Origin: Flavipsychrobacter stenotrophus
GTDB taxonomy: Bacteria > Bacteroidota > Bacteroidia > Chitinophagales > Chitinophagaceae
Assembly: GCF_002954265.1 (NCBI RefSeq)
Contig: NZ_PPSL01000003.1
Span: 248,001-312,000, forward strand
Direction of reading: 5' to 3'
Length of the DNA: 64,000 bases
Each line of letters begins with the position of its first letter. Position 1 is the first letter of the stretch. The position numbers and the translations under genes are program-made. Positions 9,219 through 18,466 of the stretch are shown piece by piece. The notes under the pieces are model-generated. The model was not told the DNA's origin and did no database searches. It saw only the letters and a program-made list of their open reading frames with translations.

Positions 9219-11756
9219 ATGCAAACACATACACTTAAAGCAAGGTTGTTCATCACCATTGCTGCACTGCTTTCTATCATCAACATCGGCTATGCACAGA
9301 TCATACCCAACTGCGGCAATAAGATAGCTATCTATTTCAACCAGCCTGTTGATAATAGTGTGTCCACCGGTGTCAACGCAGCTTACCTCAACAATTCATT
9401 TGTCGATACTATTGTTGCCTATATCAACAGGGCCAAGTACTCTATCGATATTGCCCAGTACGACTATAACCAGAGCGGCAGCTATACAAGCATTGCTACT
9501 GCTATCAACAACGCCTACCTCAGCGGTAAGAAAGTGCGCTGGATCTATGACAGCAGCCAGGTAAATACCGGCCTTGCATTGCTTAACCCCGGCATACACA
9601 CCATGGGTAGCCCCACCACTGCGGCCTATGGCATCATGCACCACAAGTTCATTGTTATCGATGCCAACTCTGCTAACCCAAATGATGCTATTGTAAGCAC
9701 CGGTTCAGAAGACTGGGGCGTTACCCAGTTCAACCTTGCGCCTAACAACCTGTTGTTCCTGCAAGACTCTGCCTTGGCTCATGCTTATCTCAACCAGTTC
9801 AACATGATGTGGGGCGATACCGGTGTGATACCCAATACAACCACATCTAAGTATGGCCCTTTCAAAACAGACGTCGGCCAGCATATCTTTCATATAGATG
9901 GTAAGTTGATAGAGCTCTACTTCAGCCCGTCAGACGCTACCAATACGCACATACTGTCTACCATCAACTCTGCCAATACAGATCTGTATTTCGGTGTATT
10001 CACCTTTACCGTTGCTGCCGATGCCAATGCCATTGTTGCCCGCCAGACAGCCGGTGTTTATACAGCAGGCATAGTAGACCAGAACAGTAATACCAGTGCG
10101 GCATACCCTATACTTACATCGGGCCTCGGCACTAACCTAAAGACCTATGTAGGCAGCGGCGCTTTAGTGTATCACAACAAAATGCTCATCGTAGATCCAT
10201 CCAATGCCTGCTCCGATCCTGCAGTACTTACAGGTTCGCACAACTGGTCTACCTCTGCCAATACTAAGAACGATGAGAACACACTCATCATTCATAATGA
10301 TACGGTTGCCAATGTGTATTACCAGTCGTTCAAGGCCAACTTCGCAGCATTGGGCGGCACATTGACCCCCATTGCACCCTGCGCCACTACTACCTGTGCT
10401 ATACCATCGGGCTTATACACAACCGGTGTTACCAGCACTGCTGCATTGCTCAACTGGAGCCCTGTTTCCGGAGCGGTATCTTATGCGGTGCAATATAGAG
10501 TGGTAGGCGCATCTGTGTGGGATACCCTTACTGTTTTTACCGACTCAGTATCTATAACCACACTTACACCTACTACCAATTATGAGTTCCAGGTAGCCAC
10601 CCGTTGTGCATCGGGCAGTAGTGCTTATGCAAGCTCATCTACCTTCACCACACTTGCCGCACCATGCAGCATACCATCGGGTTTAAATACCATGGCCACA
10701 TCTACCACATCTGCTACCATTGGCTGGACACCCGTAAGCGGTTCTTCTGTTTACTACATCAATTACCGACCATCGGGTACTACACCATGGTCGGCCACCA
10801 CATCTTCTATGAACTCCGTAACCATAGCAGGCCTGTTGAGTGGTACTGTTTATGAGTATGAAGTGGCGGCAGACTGCTCCGGTGCTACCGGTACCTACAG
10901 CACTATGGATTCATTTGCTACCACATCTGCATCATGCGCCATACCTACCACACCCACTACTTTCTATATCACCAATACTTCAGCCATATTGGGTTGGACA
11001 GTTGTAGGCTCTGCTGCAGGCTATATCGTTAACTACAGGGTGTTGAGCACTGCCACATGGACCATAGACACCGTTTACACCAATACCGATACACTTACAG
11101 CACTTACAGCCGGCACATTGTATGAGTTTAGAGTAAGCACACTATGCATCGGCATCACCAGTGCATATACAGGCTCATCTATCTTTAGCACACTCAGCAG
11201 CACCTGCCCCGTGCCGGTAGCGCTTACTGCGGCATCAGTATCATCTACTGCAGCCCAGCTCACCTGGTCACCAATTTCAGGGGCTGTTAGCTACAACATC
11301 AGGTATAGGAAAACAGGCACTACAGCATGGCAAAACACAGTATCAGCTGCTGCCTCTGTTATCATCAACTCATTGTCTCCATCTACGTTCTACGAATTCC
11401 AGGTGCAGGCACGTTGCACTGCACCCGATACCAGTGGCTATGCCGGCTCAGTTACCTTTAAGACCAGTGCCACCGCAGGCATTCTCTCTGCATCGCTGGA
11501 ACAAAACACCTTTACCATAGATCCTAACCCTACTGCCAATGGCAACATACATCTCGCCTTCCAGCTGAATGCACAAGATGCAGTAAGCATTGTTGTATAT
11601 GACATTATGGGCCGCGAAGTACAAACACTCATCAACAACGAGATCAAACAACCCGGCAACCTCAACTACGCCATAGCATTAGATGCTCCCGGCGTTTACC
11701 TCATCAAGCTAACCGTTGGGCAGACAAGTGTTGTGAAGAGAGCGGTGAGGTTGTAG
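9219..11756 (+). CDS. Secreted phospholipase D-fold protein with fibronectin type III repeats and T9SS type A sorting domain
   Basis: 845 residues from ATG 9219; the frame also opens at TTG 9174, but the signal peptide (ending GYAQ) starts at the ATG. Two HxKx4D motifs are visible: HHKFIVID (about residues 141-148) followed by a GSEDWG segment, and HNKMLIVD (about 319-326) followed by GSHNWS. Both halves of a PLD active site are therefore intact. From about residue 390 four Fn3-like repeats follow, each with WxPVSGAxxYxVxYR and TxYEFxVxxxC. The C-terminus (about 765-845) is a type A sorting domain with DPNPTANG, a DIMGREV turn and GVYLIKL. PLD-fold enzymes cleave phosphodiester bonds in phospholipids or nucleic acids; which one cannot be told here. 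An extracellular or surface location is expected. Confidence 0.88.
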   Translation: MQTHTLKARLFITIAALLSIINIGYAQIIPNCGNKIAIYFNQPVDNSVSTGVNAAYLNNSFVDTIVAYINRAKYSIDIAQYDYNQSGSYTSIATAINNAYLSGKKVRWIYDSSQVNTGLALLNPGIHTMGSPTTAAYGIMHHKFIVIDANSANPNDAIVSTGSEDWGVTQFNLAPNNLLFLQDSALAHAYLNQFNMMWGDTGVIPNTTTSKYGPFKTDVGQHIFHIDGKLIELYFSPSDATNTHILSTINSANTDLYFGVFTFTVAADANAIVARQTAGVYTAGIVDQNSNTSAAYPILTSGLGTNLKTYVGSGALVYHNKMLIVDPSNACSDPAVLTGSHNWSTSANTKNDENTLIIHNDTVANVYYQSFKANFAALGGTLTPIAPCATTTCAIPSGLYTTGVTSTAALLNWSPVSGAVSYAVQYRVVGASVWDTLTVFTDSVSITTLTPTTNYEFQVATRCASGSSAYASSSTFTTLAAPCSIPSGLNTMATSTTSATIGWTPVSGSSVYYINYRPSGTTPWSATTSSMNSVTIAGLLSGTVYEYEVAADCSGATGTYSTMDSFATTSASCAIPTTPTTFYITNTSAILGWTVVGSAAGYIVNYRVLSTATWTIDTVYTNTDTLTALTAGTLYEFRVSTLCIGITSAYTGSSIFSTLSSTCPVPVALTAASVSSTAAQLTWSPISGAVSYNIRYRKTGTTAWQNTVSAAASVIINSLSPSTFYEFQVQARCTAPDTSGYAGSVTFKTSATAGILSASLEQNTFTIDPNPTANGNIHLAFQLNAQDAVSIVVYDIMGREVQTLINNEIKQPGNLNYAIALDAPGVYLIKLTVGQTSVVKRAVRL

Positions 11757-11850
11757 GGGGGGGATAACGATTACTTAGAACGTGTTGCTATCTTAAACGT
11801 GGTTATTGTTTGTATTTTTTGAAAATAGTTCTTGTCCCTCTACACAAGCT

Positions 11851-11877
11851 AACAGCCCTTGAATTTCAAGGGCTGTT
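11851..11877. terminator. Hairpin between convergent genes
   Basis: A 27-base near-perfect inverted repeat (AACAGCCCTTG / CAAGGGCTGTT) lies between the PLD-Fn3 stop (11756) and the HEPN gene stop (11877). TTTACTTTAG follows on the plus strand, so it best serves the plus-strand gene. Confidence 0.65.
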
Positions 11878-12857
11878 TACTTTAGTTGCTTCACATACAA
11901 TTTTGTATTAATCGCAACCAAATTTGGACACTTTATTCCAACTTCAAATTCATCTGCGTTTGCATTCACAGGATTCGTGTCGATATTGTTTACTCGCAAC
12001 GTTGAAATAGTCTGTACAAAACAATTCTTGTTGTCCAAAAAAAACAATTCCTGATTCAAATATAACTCGGTTCCCGCTTTTATTTTCGCAACAAAGGCTC
12101 CATTCCGAGTAAAACTCTCCGATACAAATCCAATACAACCCACCTTCCCAACTTTTTCTTGATGTTCTAATTTGTTTTTTGTTAAGAAAGAACCAACCGC
12201 AATAATTATTGCCTTTATTAAATCACAACTTCTATTCAAACTGTCACGACCAATGATACTGTCCATGGTTCCATGTGAAGCGTCATTTCTGAGTTGAACA
12301 AATTCATTTACTTCGGATTCCAATAGCTGAAAAACCCTGTTTCCCTCCTCTGGATAAAGCTTATTTATTTCAGGATGATTGGTCAACCAACTTTGTAAAT
12401 TCTTTAATTGGATTCTATTGAATCCGCTTATAAGGACATTTATACGAAAATTTTGCTCGTGCCTAGTAAGAGCATCAGTAACAAATTTATAGGGGTGAAC
12501 TCCCGTATGCGCTTCGTAGTACCACTTTATGATATTTTCATGTGTTAGGTGTCCGTACCTTTCTTGATCTATTCGGCTCAAAATATTCGAAATTCCCAAA
12601 CGATATTCTGTTATAAATGCGGCGTCAAGGTCTGAAAACAAAACACATTCTGACAGAGTATCTAAATAATCCGAAATAGCTGTTGTTATGAAATTCTCAT
12701 ATATTGCATATGCTCTAGTAATACAAGATGAGACTGAAAAAATTTTAATTCTTTTCGAATCATCTTCATTGTTAATTAGCAAAGTTTCATGACAATCCAG
12801 CAGTAGATTAGTTACTGCAAGATCGTTTAAACTCCGTGATTCAAGCGCCGAAAACAT
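11877..12857 (-). CDS. HEPN-type RNase (MAE_28990/MAE_18760-like) with C-terminal translation-factor-like beta-barrel
   Basis: 326 residues. The N-terminal two-thirds is helical. It carries an ITRAYAIYENFI helix (about 47-58) typical of the MAE_28990/MAE_18760 HEPN family and the catalytic R-x4-H motif as RNDASH (R190-H195). HEPN proteins with this motif are metal-independent RNases found in toxin-antitoxin, abortive-infection and CRISPR systems. Residues about 235-326 look different: KVGCIGxxxxSFTRNGAFVAKIKAGTEL... then FEVGIKCP and a final TKLYV. This follows the strand pattern of EF-Tu domain II (KVGxV...VAxVKLxxGxLxVGDxI...DEVGIKVxxxVxxGDxVYKV). ATG 12857 lies one base after the TAA of the DUF262 gene, so the two are probably translationally coupled. 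The pair is A+T-rich relative to the flanking genes. Toxin or effector activity is inference. Confidence 0.75.
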   Translation of the reverse strand: MFSALESRSLNDLAVTNLLLDCHETLLINNEDDSKRIKIFSVSSCITRAYAIYENFITTAISDYLDTLSECVLFSDLDAAFITEYRLGISNILSRIDQERYGHLTHENIIKWYYEAHTGVHPYKFVTDALTRHEQNFRINVLISGFNRIQLKNLQSWLTNHPEINKLYPEEGNRVFQLLESEVNEFVQLRNDASHGTMDSIIGRDSLNRSCDLIKAIIIAVGSFLTKNKLEHQEKVGKVGCIGFVSESFTRNGAFVAKIKAGTELYLNQELFFLDNKNCFVQTISTLRVNNIDTNPVNANADEFEVGIKCPNLVAINTKLYVKQLK

Positions 12858-12858
12858 A

Positions 12859-14037
12859 TTACAATTGTGCTTGTTTAAAGATTTGTCGGAAATAGTCTAT
12901 ACGGTCTATCAAATCCTTTTTTGTCGAAGCTCGACCAGTCATTGCCGAAATTCCTTTTTCTCGAAATAATTGTTTAGTGCCTTCGATAATCTTGTCTTTA
13001 TTTCTTACTAGAATATCGAAATTGTCGGAAAACTCGGCAAGTGAAACCATTACTGCATCATACATGCCTTTCTTTGGTTTGCCATCAAAATTCTTTCCAT
13101 CGAAAGTGGAAAAGGCGTCCTTACCATAGATCGAAACTGCTGTCTCAATAGTGCTTTCGAAAAGAGATCTTAAGAAATCACAATCATCTTTTGTGAAATT
13201 CTTACTTCTTATTATGTATAGGTCTAAAAAACCTTGAATGCCATATCTGAAGTTATCCATATGTCTTAATGCAAAGAACCTAAGTACAACTTCAATATCT
13301 TCCATTTGGGTAAAGAAGGCGGAACTATAAATTGGTAACTTATGGTTTGTAAGTTCTTCTTCCTGATATTTCGGCAGATTCCATATTGTTCTGAATATAT
13401 CCAATCTTGCTAATTCAAACAGCAGATCATTAAAAGGGCCTGTTCCCAATGAATTTCTTATTTCTTGCTTTTCAAGTTTGACACCTCCAGTATTTAATCG
13501 TTCAAAAACCAGCTGCCTTAGGAATATGGCATCCTCATCATTTGGAGCCGATTCTTTTAGCAAAACAATTGTTGAAATTGATCTTCTGTCTAAACCCGCT
13601 CTAATTTTATTTGGCAAGTCTGAATATGTCATACCGTTCAATTCTGGCCAAAGGTCAAGACCCTCAAGTGCAAATTTGTTACTGTAAAAATCGCTTATTG
13701 CTGTAATTCGTTGTTGCCCGTCCATAACCTCATAGGAGTTATAAGCCTTTTCATATAAAAATACTGGGGGGACAGGTATATTGATAATGAAAGATTCGAT
13801 TAGTCGCGATTGCCTCTCCGTATCCCACCTAGATCTTCGTTGATAAAAGGGTCTTATTTCCATGTAATTAGGGCGTTTGAGAGCATCCACAAAATTGGGA
13901 AGCTTCTCTCGATTTGTTTCGGTTACAATTCGATTTTCACCCTTTTCGTACTTCTCATTTATTTCACCAATGGATATTTTAACTCCCCTTTCTTTAGGAG
14001 TGTTTTTCCACATTTCAGTTTCATTTACAGAATACAT
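12859..14037 (-). CDS. DUF262 domain protein (GmrS/ParB-fold)
   Basis: 392 residues from ATG 14037. The DUF262 signatures are clear: PFYQRRSRWD (about 64-72), a run ending PVPPVFLYE, the catalytic-type MDGQQRITAI (about 105-114) and FERLNTGG (178-185). This domain has a ParB/sulfiredoxin-like nucleotide-binding fold. It forms the N-terminal part of GmrSD-type restriction enzymes against modified phage DNA and occurs in several defence systems. The HNH (DUF1524) half of GmrSD is absent: the C-terminus is helical and ends in a basic stretch. The gene is first in a two-gene operon with the HEPN RNase, which begins one base after its stop. DUF262 genes beside HEPN genes are known combinations, which supports a defence or TA role (inference). 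Confidence 0.85.
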   Translation of the reverse strand: MYSVNETEMWKNTPKERGVKISIGEINEKYEKGENRIVTETNREKLPNFVDALKRPNYMEIRPFYQRRSRWDTERQSRLIESFIINIPVPPVFLYEKAYNSYEVMDGQQRITAISDFYSNKFALEGLDLWPELNGMTYSDLPNKIRAGLDRRSISTIVLLKESAPNDEDAIFLRQLVFERLNTGGVKLEKQEIRNSLGTGPFNDLLFELARLDIFRTIWNLPKYQEEELTNHKLPIYSSAFFTQMEDIEVVLRFFALRHMDNFRYGIQGFLDLYIIRSKNFTKDDCDFLRSLFESTIETAVSIYGKDAFSTFDGKNFDGKPKKGMYDAVMVSLAEFSDNFDILVRNKDKIIEGTKQLFREKGISAMTGRASTKKDLIDRIDYFRQIFKQAQL

Positions 14038-14459
14038 AATTTATTTATTTATCATTTTTCATTATTCAGAGTCTATTAATTAGCACGTAACTTGTAACAA
14101 ATCTATAATATATAAAATATTGTTTATTTGTAATTTAAGTTTATTATCTGCATAATGAGTCCAAATATTTTTATCTAGATATTCATTAATGTTAGAGTCA
14201 CACATATATAGCTTTTGGCTCATGGTGAGTGTAAGAGACCAAGTATGTAGTCTTCGAAAAATCGGCATTACTTATTACGCTTGTAAATTCATATTCGCCT
14301 TCCTTTTCACGCCGCTTCCTAGATGGCGATTATAGTTATCATTGAATTTCCATCAGAAATTCTCAAACTACCAAACCATATGTCTATTTAAAATTGTTGT
14401 TGACCACTAAGATTTAGCTAATTACATTGTACATATCAATAGTTTTAGTTTAAAGATAA

Positions 14460-14564
14460 TTATTTTCCTAGACTCTGTACAGTAGTTTCAAACCTCTCCA
14501 AACCATCAACAAAAAAGTTCGACACATCCCCGCCCTTCTCCCTCACATTCAAGAACCCCTTCAC
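14460..14564 (-). pseudogene. C-terminal gene remnant
   Basis: An open frame of 34 codons ending in TAA at 14460-14462. It has a coherent protein-like composition (a VKGFLNVREKGGD-like start and a FFVDGLERFETT-like helix) but no convincing start: a stop lies 12 codons upstream of GTG 14564. I read it as the tail of a lost gene and do not recognise the family. Confidence 0.3.
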
Positions 14565-14600
14565 GTATCTAAGTATAACCCTACACAGCTTTTACCATTC

Positions 14601-14759
14601 ATGAAAAACGAACTGACTGCTCAAAATACCCCCCCCACAGAAAACACCCCTATACAACCCACGCCCACAAAGCCTTTCAGCCGATTGCGCCTTGAGTTTT
14701 GTGAATATCTTTATTTTAAAAATTCAAATCCTCGTATTAATTTGCACCAGCTTTTGTAA
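14601..14759 (+). CDS. Short ORF (52 residues), possible gene remnant
   Basis: ATG 14601 to TAA 14759. The peptide is polar and Pro/Thr-rich at first (QNTPPTENTPIQPTPTKP), then has a basic/aromatic helix. It contains a run of eight C at 14629-14636, a likely slippage site. No ribosome-binding signal or neighbour supports expression, and no family is recognised. Confidence 0.25.
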   Translation: MKNELTAQNTPPTENTPIQPTPTKPFSRLRLEFCEYLYFKNSNPRINLHQLL

Positions 14760-14793
14760 GAACATGGGATCATAGTCCGTCATTCAATCCTTG

Positions 14794-14934
14794 TCCCGCA
14801 GGATTGCGGGAACGTAAATCACAGTTCAGACAAACACAGCTCTTTGATATATAGACTCTATCAAACTATTCCCCACAACCTGTAGGGGCAGAAGATCTTC
14901 TGCCCTGTAGTAATAGACGATGCTCACGGGCATC
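14794..14934. repeat. Cluster of three stem-loops
   Basis: Three inverted repeats within 141 bases: TCCCGCA/TGCGGGA with a 4-base loop (14794-14811); a perfect 20-base palindrome GGGCAGAAGA/TCTTCTGCCC (14886-14905); and GATGC/GCATC with a 6-base loop (14919-14934). None is followed by a T-run. They may belong to a dispersed REP-like element or a structured RNA. Confidence 0.5.
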
Positions 14935-15318
14935 ATGAAAATCTTTTGATCCTTCAAATCCTGTCTGTCCCAACCAAATGTCGGGAGTTCAAACAAACAT
15001 AATTGGCGGAAAAGTGCAGAAAAACTGCGGAAAAGTGCGGAAACTGGTGGTTTTCAAAAACTGCCCAAACCCTTGCCCACAAAGCCATCTATAGGAAACG
15101 CTCAAAATAAAACTGCCGGAAACGTGAAAAAACCGCCAAATAGGTTTTCTAACTAAAAAGGGTCCCGCATGTATTGCGCAACCCTCTCTTATAAAATAGA
15201 TTTTTATTGTTAGACCCATGTAATTGCCCCGTAGGTGGCAAAAGGTTTGTAGCTCCAACCCACCGCTACACACATGCGCGAGGCGTAGGTTCGCGTATAA
15301 CAGCCACTGAGTGGCCAA

Positions 15319-18138
15319 CTACCTTATCAACGTCACATCGCCGGTCTGCACCAGGGTAGCGCCACCGCAGTCGTACTTCAGCACGTAGTAAAATACGCCC
15401 ATGTCCTGTGGTACGCCATTCAGCTTGCCATCCCACTGCGGGTAGTTATTGGTTGTTTCAAATACTGTTTGTCCCCAGCGGTTATTGATCCTGAACGTGT
15501 GGAACCTGTGGTGACTAGGCAATGGTGTTGTGGTACTGGTGATATCACGTCCCTGCTCTTCAAATATTGGTCGGAACAGATCGTTGTTACCATCACCATT
15601 AGGTGTAAATGCCGACGGGAACGATACGCGGCAGCATGCATCAGCATTTATGCGCTGCACCGAAGTCGCCTTACAGCCAAACGGATCAGTTACCGTTAGC
15701 GTCACATCAGATACCAGCGTTTCTACCTGGCCCCATATAGATGGTCCTCCCTGGTTGTAGAAAGAATGTGCCGGTGTCCACTCGTAAGTATTGGCATAGT
15801 TAAATGTACGTGCGGCAAAGAAGATACTATCTTCCAGGCACGGCGGATTTTTGAAAGAGGTAAGCTGGAACTGGGCATCAGGCAAAACATGCACCTTCAC
15901 AGTATCAAAAGTAGGATCAGAAGGGCAACCACCTGCCACAGCATAAGACTGTACAGATATAACGTGTACACCCGGAGTAGTCCATGAAATAAGGTATGGA
16001 CCACCGCCGTTAGAGTTATGAGCTACAATAGAGAGGTTGGGAGATACGTCCATTCTTACACCATCAACTGTCCAGTTGTAAGTAAAAGCATCATCAGAAT
16101 GATCTACCAATGCCAGGTCTATGGTATCGCCCAGGCAGGCATCGTTCGGGGTGAACGGCACCGCATCGGGCGGAGTGGTAACAACCAGGGTGAGCGTGTC
16201 ATAGCCAACACAGCCGGTTACGGTATTGGTCACTTGTAGCAGTATGCTCCTTGTACCCGCGGCAGTAGCCACCACAGATATAGCAGAAGATGTAGTTGTG
16301 CTTCCCGCTGTCAGGGTAAGATCAGCCGGTATCGTCCACTGGTAAGTTACGGCGAAAGGATATGCGCCGTCAGCATAGGCTACGGTCTGTCCCTTGCACG
16401 CGGCAATTGGTCCGGTAATAGCTACAATAGGTAACGGGTTGATGGTAACGGTAACCGGTGTGCGGATACTTTCACAACCGCCTACGGTCTGCGTTACATA
16501 ATAGGTAGTTGGTGCAGCAATAGTTGTAAGAGGTGTCGGTGCTAGTAATGTGCCCGATCCGCCGGTTGGTATTGTATACCAAAGCAGACCTGTGCCGGTA
16601 GCGGTAAGACTACCCGCTGTTGCACCCAGGCAATACTGCGGTGCGGTAGCAACAGGTGGTGCCGGCCTTGCGGTAACGGTAACTGTTGTAGTTGAGTAGC
16701 ATCCGCCACCCATTGAGTAAGTAATGTTGCTGGTGCCGCCGCTTATGCCCGATACTACACCGGTAGCATTAACTGCAGCTACTGCTGGTGTGCTGCTGCT
16801 CCATATACCGCCTGTGGTAATGTTGGCCAGGTTGGTTGTCGATCCCTGGCATACGGTGGTTACACCGGTAATCGGTGCCAGGTTAACAACAGAGAAAGTT
16901 CCTGTTACTACGCAACCGGCTACTGATGTGTAGGTTACGGGTACTGTACCAACAGTGCTGCCTGTAGCCACACCTGCCGATGTGATCGTTGCGATAGCAG
17001 GGTTACCACCGCTCCATGTGCCACCCGCAGGTGTAGCGGTCATGGCCAGTGTAGCATCTATGCACGCACTTGTAGCGCCGGTAATGGTTGGTATAGGATG
17101 AACGGTAGTTGTAACAACCGAAAAACAGCCTGCACCGGTGGTATAGGTAAGATCTGCCGTTCCTGCGCTTACACCTGTTGCTACACCCGTAGACGGGTCA
17201 ACTGTGGCAACGGCATTATTCGACGAGCTCCAGGTTCCTCCGGCAGGAGATGCGGTAACTGTTATAGTTGATCCCGCACATACTGCGGCAGTACTAACAA
17301 CGGTATGAGAAGATATACTTCCCTGCTTCAGAAATACTTCTGAATCATAGACCGAGTTTCCGGCATCTGCTATGGCTATCTTCAGGTGGTAAGTGTTGCA
17401 AGGGATCACATCATGCAATGCGGTCATTACTTTTGTAAAGCCCTTCATTGTAAGGAATGTTCCACCGGTATTGTCATTAAAATAGGCAGTAAACGGTGAG
17501 CCGGGTCCCATTGAGGTACAATTGGCGAGTGTATAGGTAGGGCCGGGAACACCGCTGTTCACCGTGTTAACGGTTACCGGTATTGTGGTGCCGGGTATCA
17601 GGGCCATATTAGCGGTACCTGTTATGCCCGGGCCGGAGATAAAGAAGGCAAATGCATCGTTATACGGACCGCAGGTAGAGTTGTTATATTCTTCAGATCC
17701 GAAAATGTAGTCAAACTTGATCGTATCACCGGTAGGAATAATGTCAAATTCCAGTACACAGGCATCAAAGGTAGTGGCACCGGCCAGTGTCGCCAGATCC
17801 GGATCACCCGCAAAACCCATATTGTTACTGGCCAATGTGGCAGCTGTACCAACTGCCGAAGCTACTCTACCGGTAGATAGAACAATACCTGTTGGGATGC
17901 CCCAGGGTGTGCCGGCAGTGCCGATAGTTGTAGCGGCAGCTGCATTAAAAGTTCCGTTAGAGAGCGTATTGCAAGTAAGTACAGGGCTGGATATAGTAAC
18001 GCCCGGTCCACCCAATGCCGCCGAAAGGGCGGTAGCGGTAGAGGATGGTGTAACCGTCATTTGAGCGAAGCCACTAAAACCCGACAAACACAGTAACGAG
18101 GCACAAATAGAAGACTTAACGTTCTTAAAAAAAGACAT
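15319..18138 (-). CDS. Choice-of-anchor L domain adhesin with T9SS type B sorting domain
   Basis: 939 residues. A signal peptide ending SGFAQ is followed by a choice-of-anchor L domain (about 27-275): a TGIVLSTGRV segment, DACVLEFDIIPTGDTIKFDYIFGSEEY and NDAFAFFISGPGI are the family's hallmark blocks. BIG2/Ig-like repeats with GGTWSSSNxAVATVxxxTGVxTG fill about 275-500. PKD- or Ig-like domains follow to about 835. The C-terminus has the type B pattern: SAFTPNGDGNNDLF, FRINNRWGQTVFET, WDGKLNG and MGVFYYVLKY, ending in VTLIR. Such proteins are exported by the T9SS and often serve gliding or adhesion. ATG 18138 is supported by a TACATTTG box 16 bases upstream. Confidence 0.9.
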   Translation of the reverse strand: MSFFKNVKSSICASLLCLSGFSGFAQMTVTPSSTATALSAALGGPGVTISSPVLTCNTLSNGTFNAAAATTIGTAGTPWGIPTGIVLSTGRVASAVGTAATLASNNMGFAGDPDLATLAGATTFDACVLEFDIIPTGDTIKFDYIFGSEEYNNSTCGPYNDAFAFFISGPGITGTANMALIPGTTIPVTVNTVNSGVPGPTYTLANCTSMGPGSPFTAYFNDNTGGTFLTMKGFTKVMTALHDVIPCNTYHLKIAIADAGNSVYDSEVFLKQGSISSHTVVSTAAVCAGSTITVTASPAGGTWSSSNNAVATVDPSTGVATGVSAGTADLTYTTGAGCFSVVTTTVHPIPTITGATSACIDATLAMTATPAGGTWSGGNPAIATITSAGVATGSTVGTVPVTYTSVAGCVVTGTFSVVNLAPITGVTTVCQGSTTNLANITTGGIWSSSTPAVAAVNATGVVSGISGGTSNITYSMGGGCYSTTTVTVTARPAPPVATAPQYCLGATAGSLTATGTGLLWYTIPTGGSGTLLAPTPLTTIAAPTTYYVTQTVGGCESIRTPVTVTINPLPIVAITGPIAACKGQTVAYADGAYPFAVTYQWTIPADLTLTAGSTTTSSAISVVATAAGTRSILLQVTNTVTGCVGYDTLTLVVTTPPDAVPFTPNDACLGDTIDLALVDHSDDAFTYNWTVDGVRMDVSPNLSIVAHNSNGGGPYLISWTTPGVHVISVQSYAVAGGCPSDPTFDTVKVHVLPDAQFQLTSFKNPPCLEDSIFFAARTFNYANTYEWTPAHSFYNQGGPSIWGQVETLVSDVTLTVTDPFGCKATSVQRINADACCRVSFPSAFTPNGDGNNDLFRPIFEEQGRDITSTTTPLPSHHRFHTFRINNRWGQTVFETTNNYPQWDGKLNGVPQDMGVFYYVLKYDCGGATLVQTGDVTLIR

Positions 18139-18466
18139 ATGTAAAAAATATTTGCAAATGTACTATAAGTAGAATTAATTCAGGTCGCATTCGCCACTAA
18201 AGTGTGTTAATTATTCATTAATGAGATTAGTTAATAGCTATTTACATATCAATATTTACAGTCATTGTTACCATAACGCTTTGTATTTCAGCTAACTGGA
18301 GGAAAAGAGCACAGTGATAAACCGAGGTTTTTCCCATAACTAAGAGGATTCATGAAATAATAACGGTGAAATAGAGAATAACAGGGCGTATAGTTACGTT
18401 AGCAGAAAGGAAAGCCATATCTTTAATTACATAGTACAGCGGGCAGGTGGCTCAAAATAAAAGAGA
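18139..18466. other. Intergenic region between divergent genes
   Basis: 328 bases. Apart from the minus-strand -7 box at 18155-18162 I see nothing: no ORF, no strong hairpin, and no clear promoter for the patatin gene. Confidence 0.5.
18155..18162 (-). promoter_or_regulatory. -7 box TACATTTG of the choice-of-anchor L gene
   Basis: Exact match to the Bacteroidota -7 consensus TAnnTTTG, 16 bases before ATG 18138. No clear -33 TTTG is visible. Confidence 0.55.

Larger units (their letters stand above)
14038..15318. other. Gene-poor region with decayed coding remnants and hairpins
   Basis: About 1.3 kb with no convincing intact gene. 14038-14460 is very A+T rich and featureless. 14460-14760 holds a short coding-like tail on the minus strand and a 52-codon ORF on the plus strand. 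14790-14935 holds three hairpins. The last part has the G+C and word usage of coding sequence, but only a frame that looks accidental. It reads like an insertion hot spot that has lost its cargo (inference). Confidence 0.55.

Noticed and set aside
12859-14037. The DUF262 protein as a complete GmrSD type IV restriction enzyme
   Set aside because: The C-terminal HNH/DUF1524 nuclease half is missing here and in the adjacent gene, so only the GmrS-like part is supported.
14989-15318. A 109-codon frame on the minus strand directly after the choice-of-anchor L gene
   Set aside because: The composition is odd (many Cys, Phe, His), there is no ribosome-binding signal, and no family resemblance. It looks like an accidental opening in repeat-type DNA.
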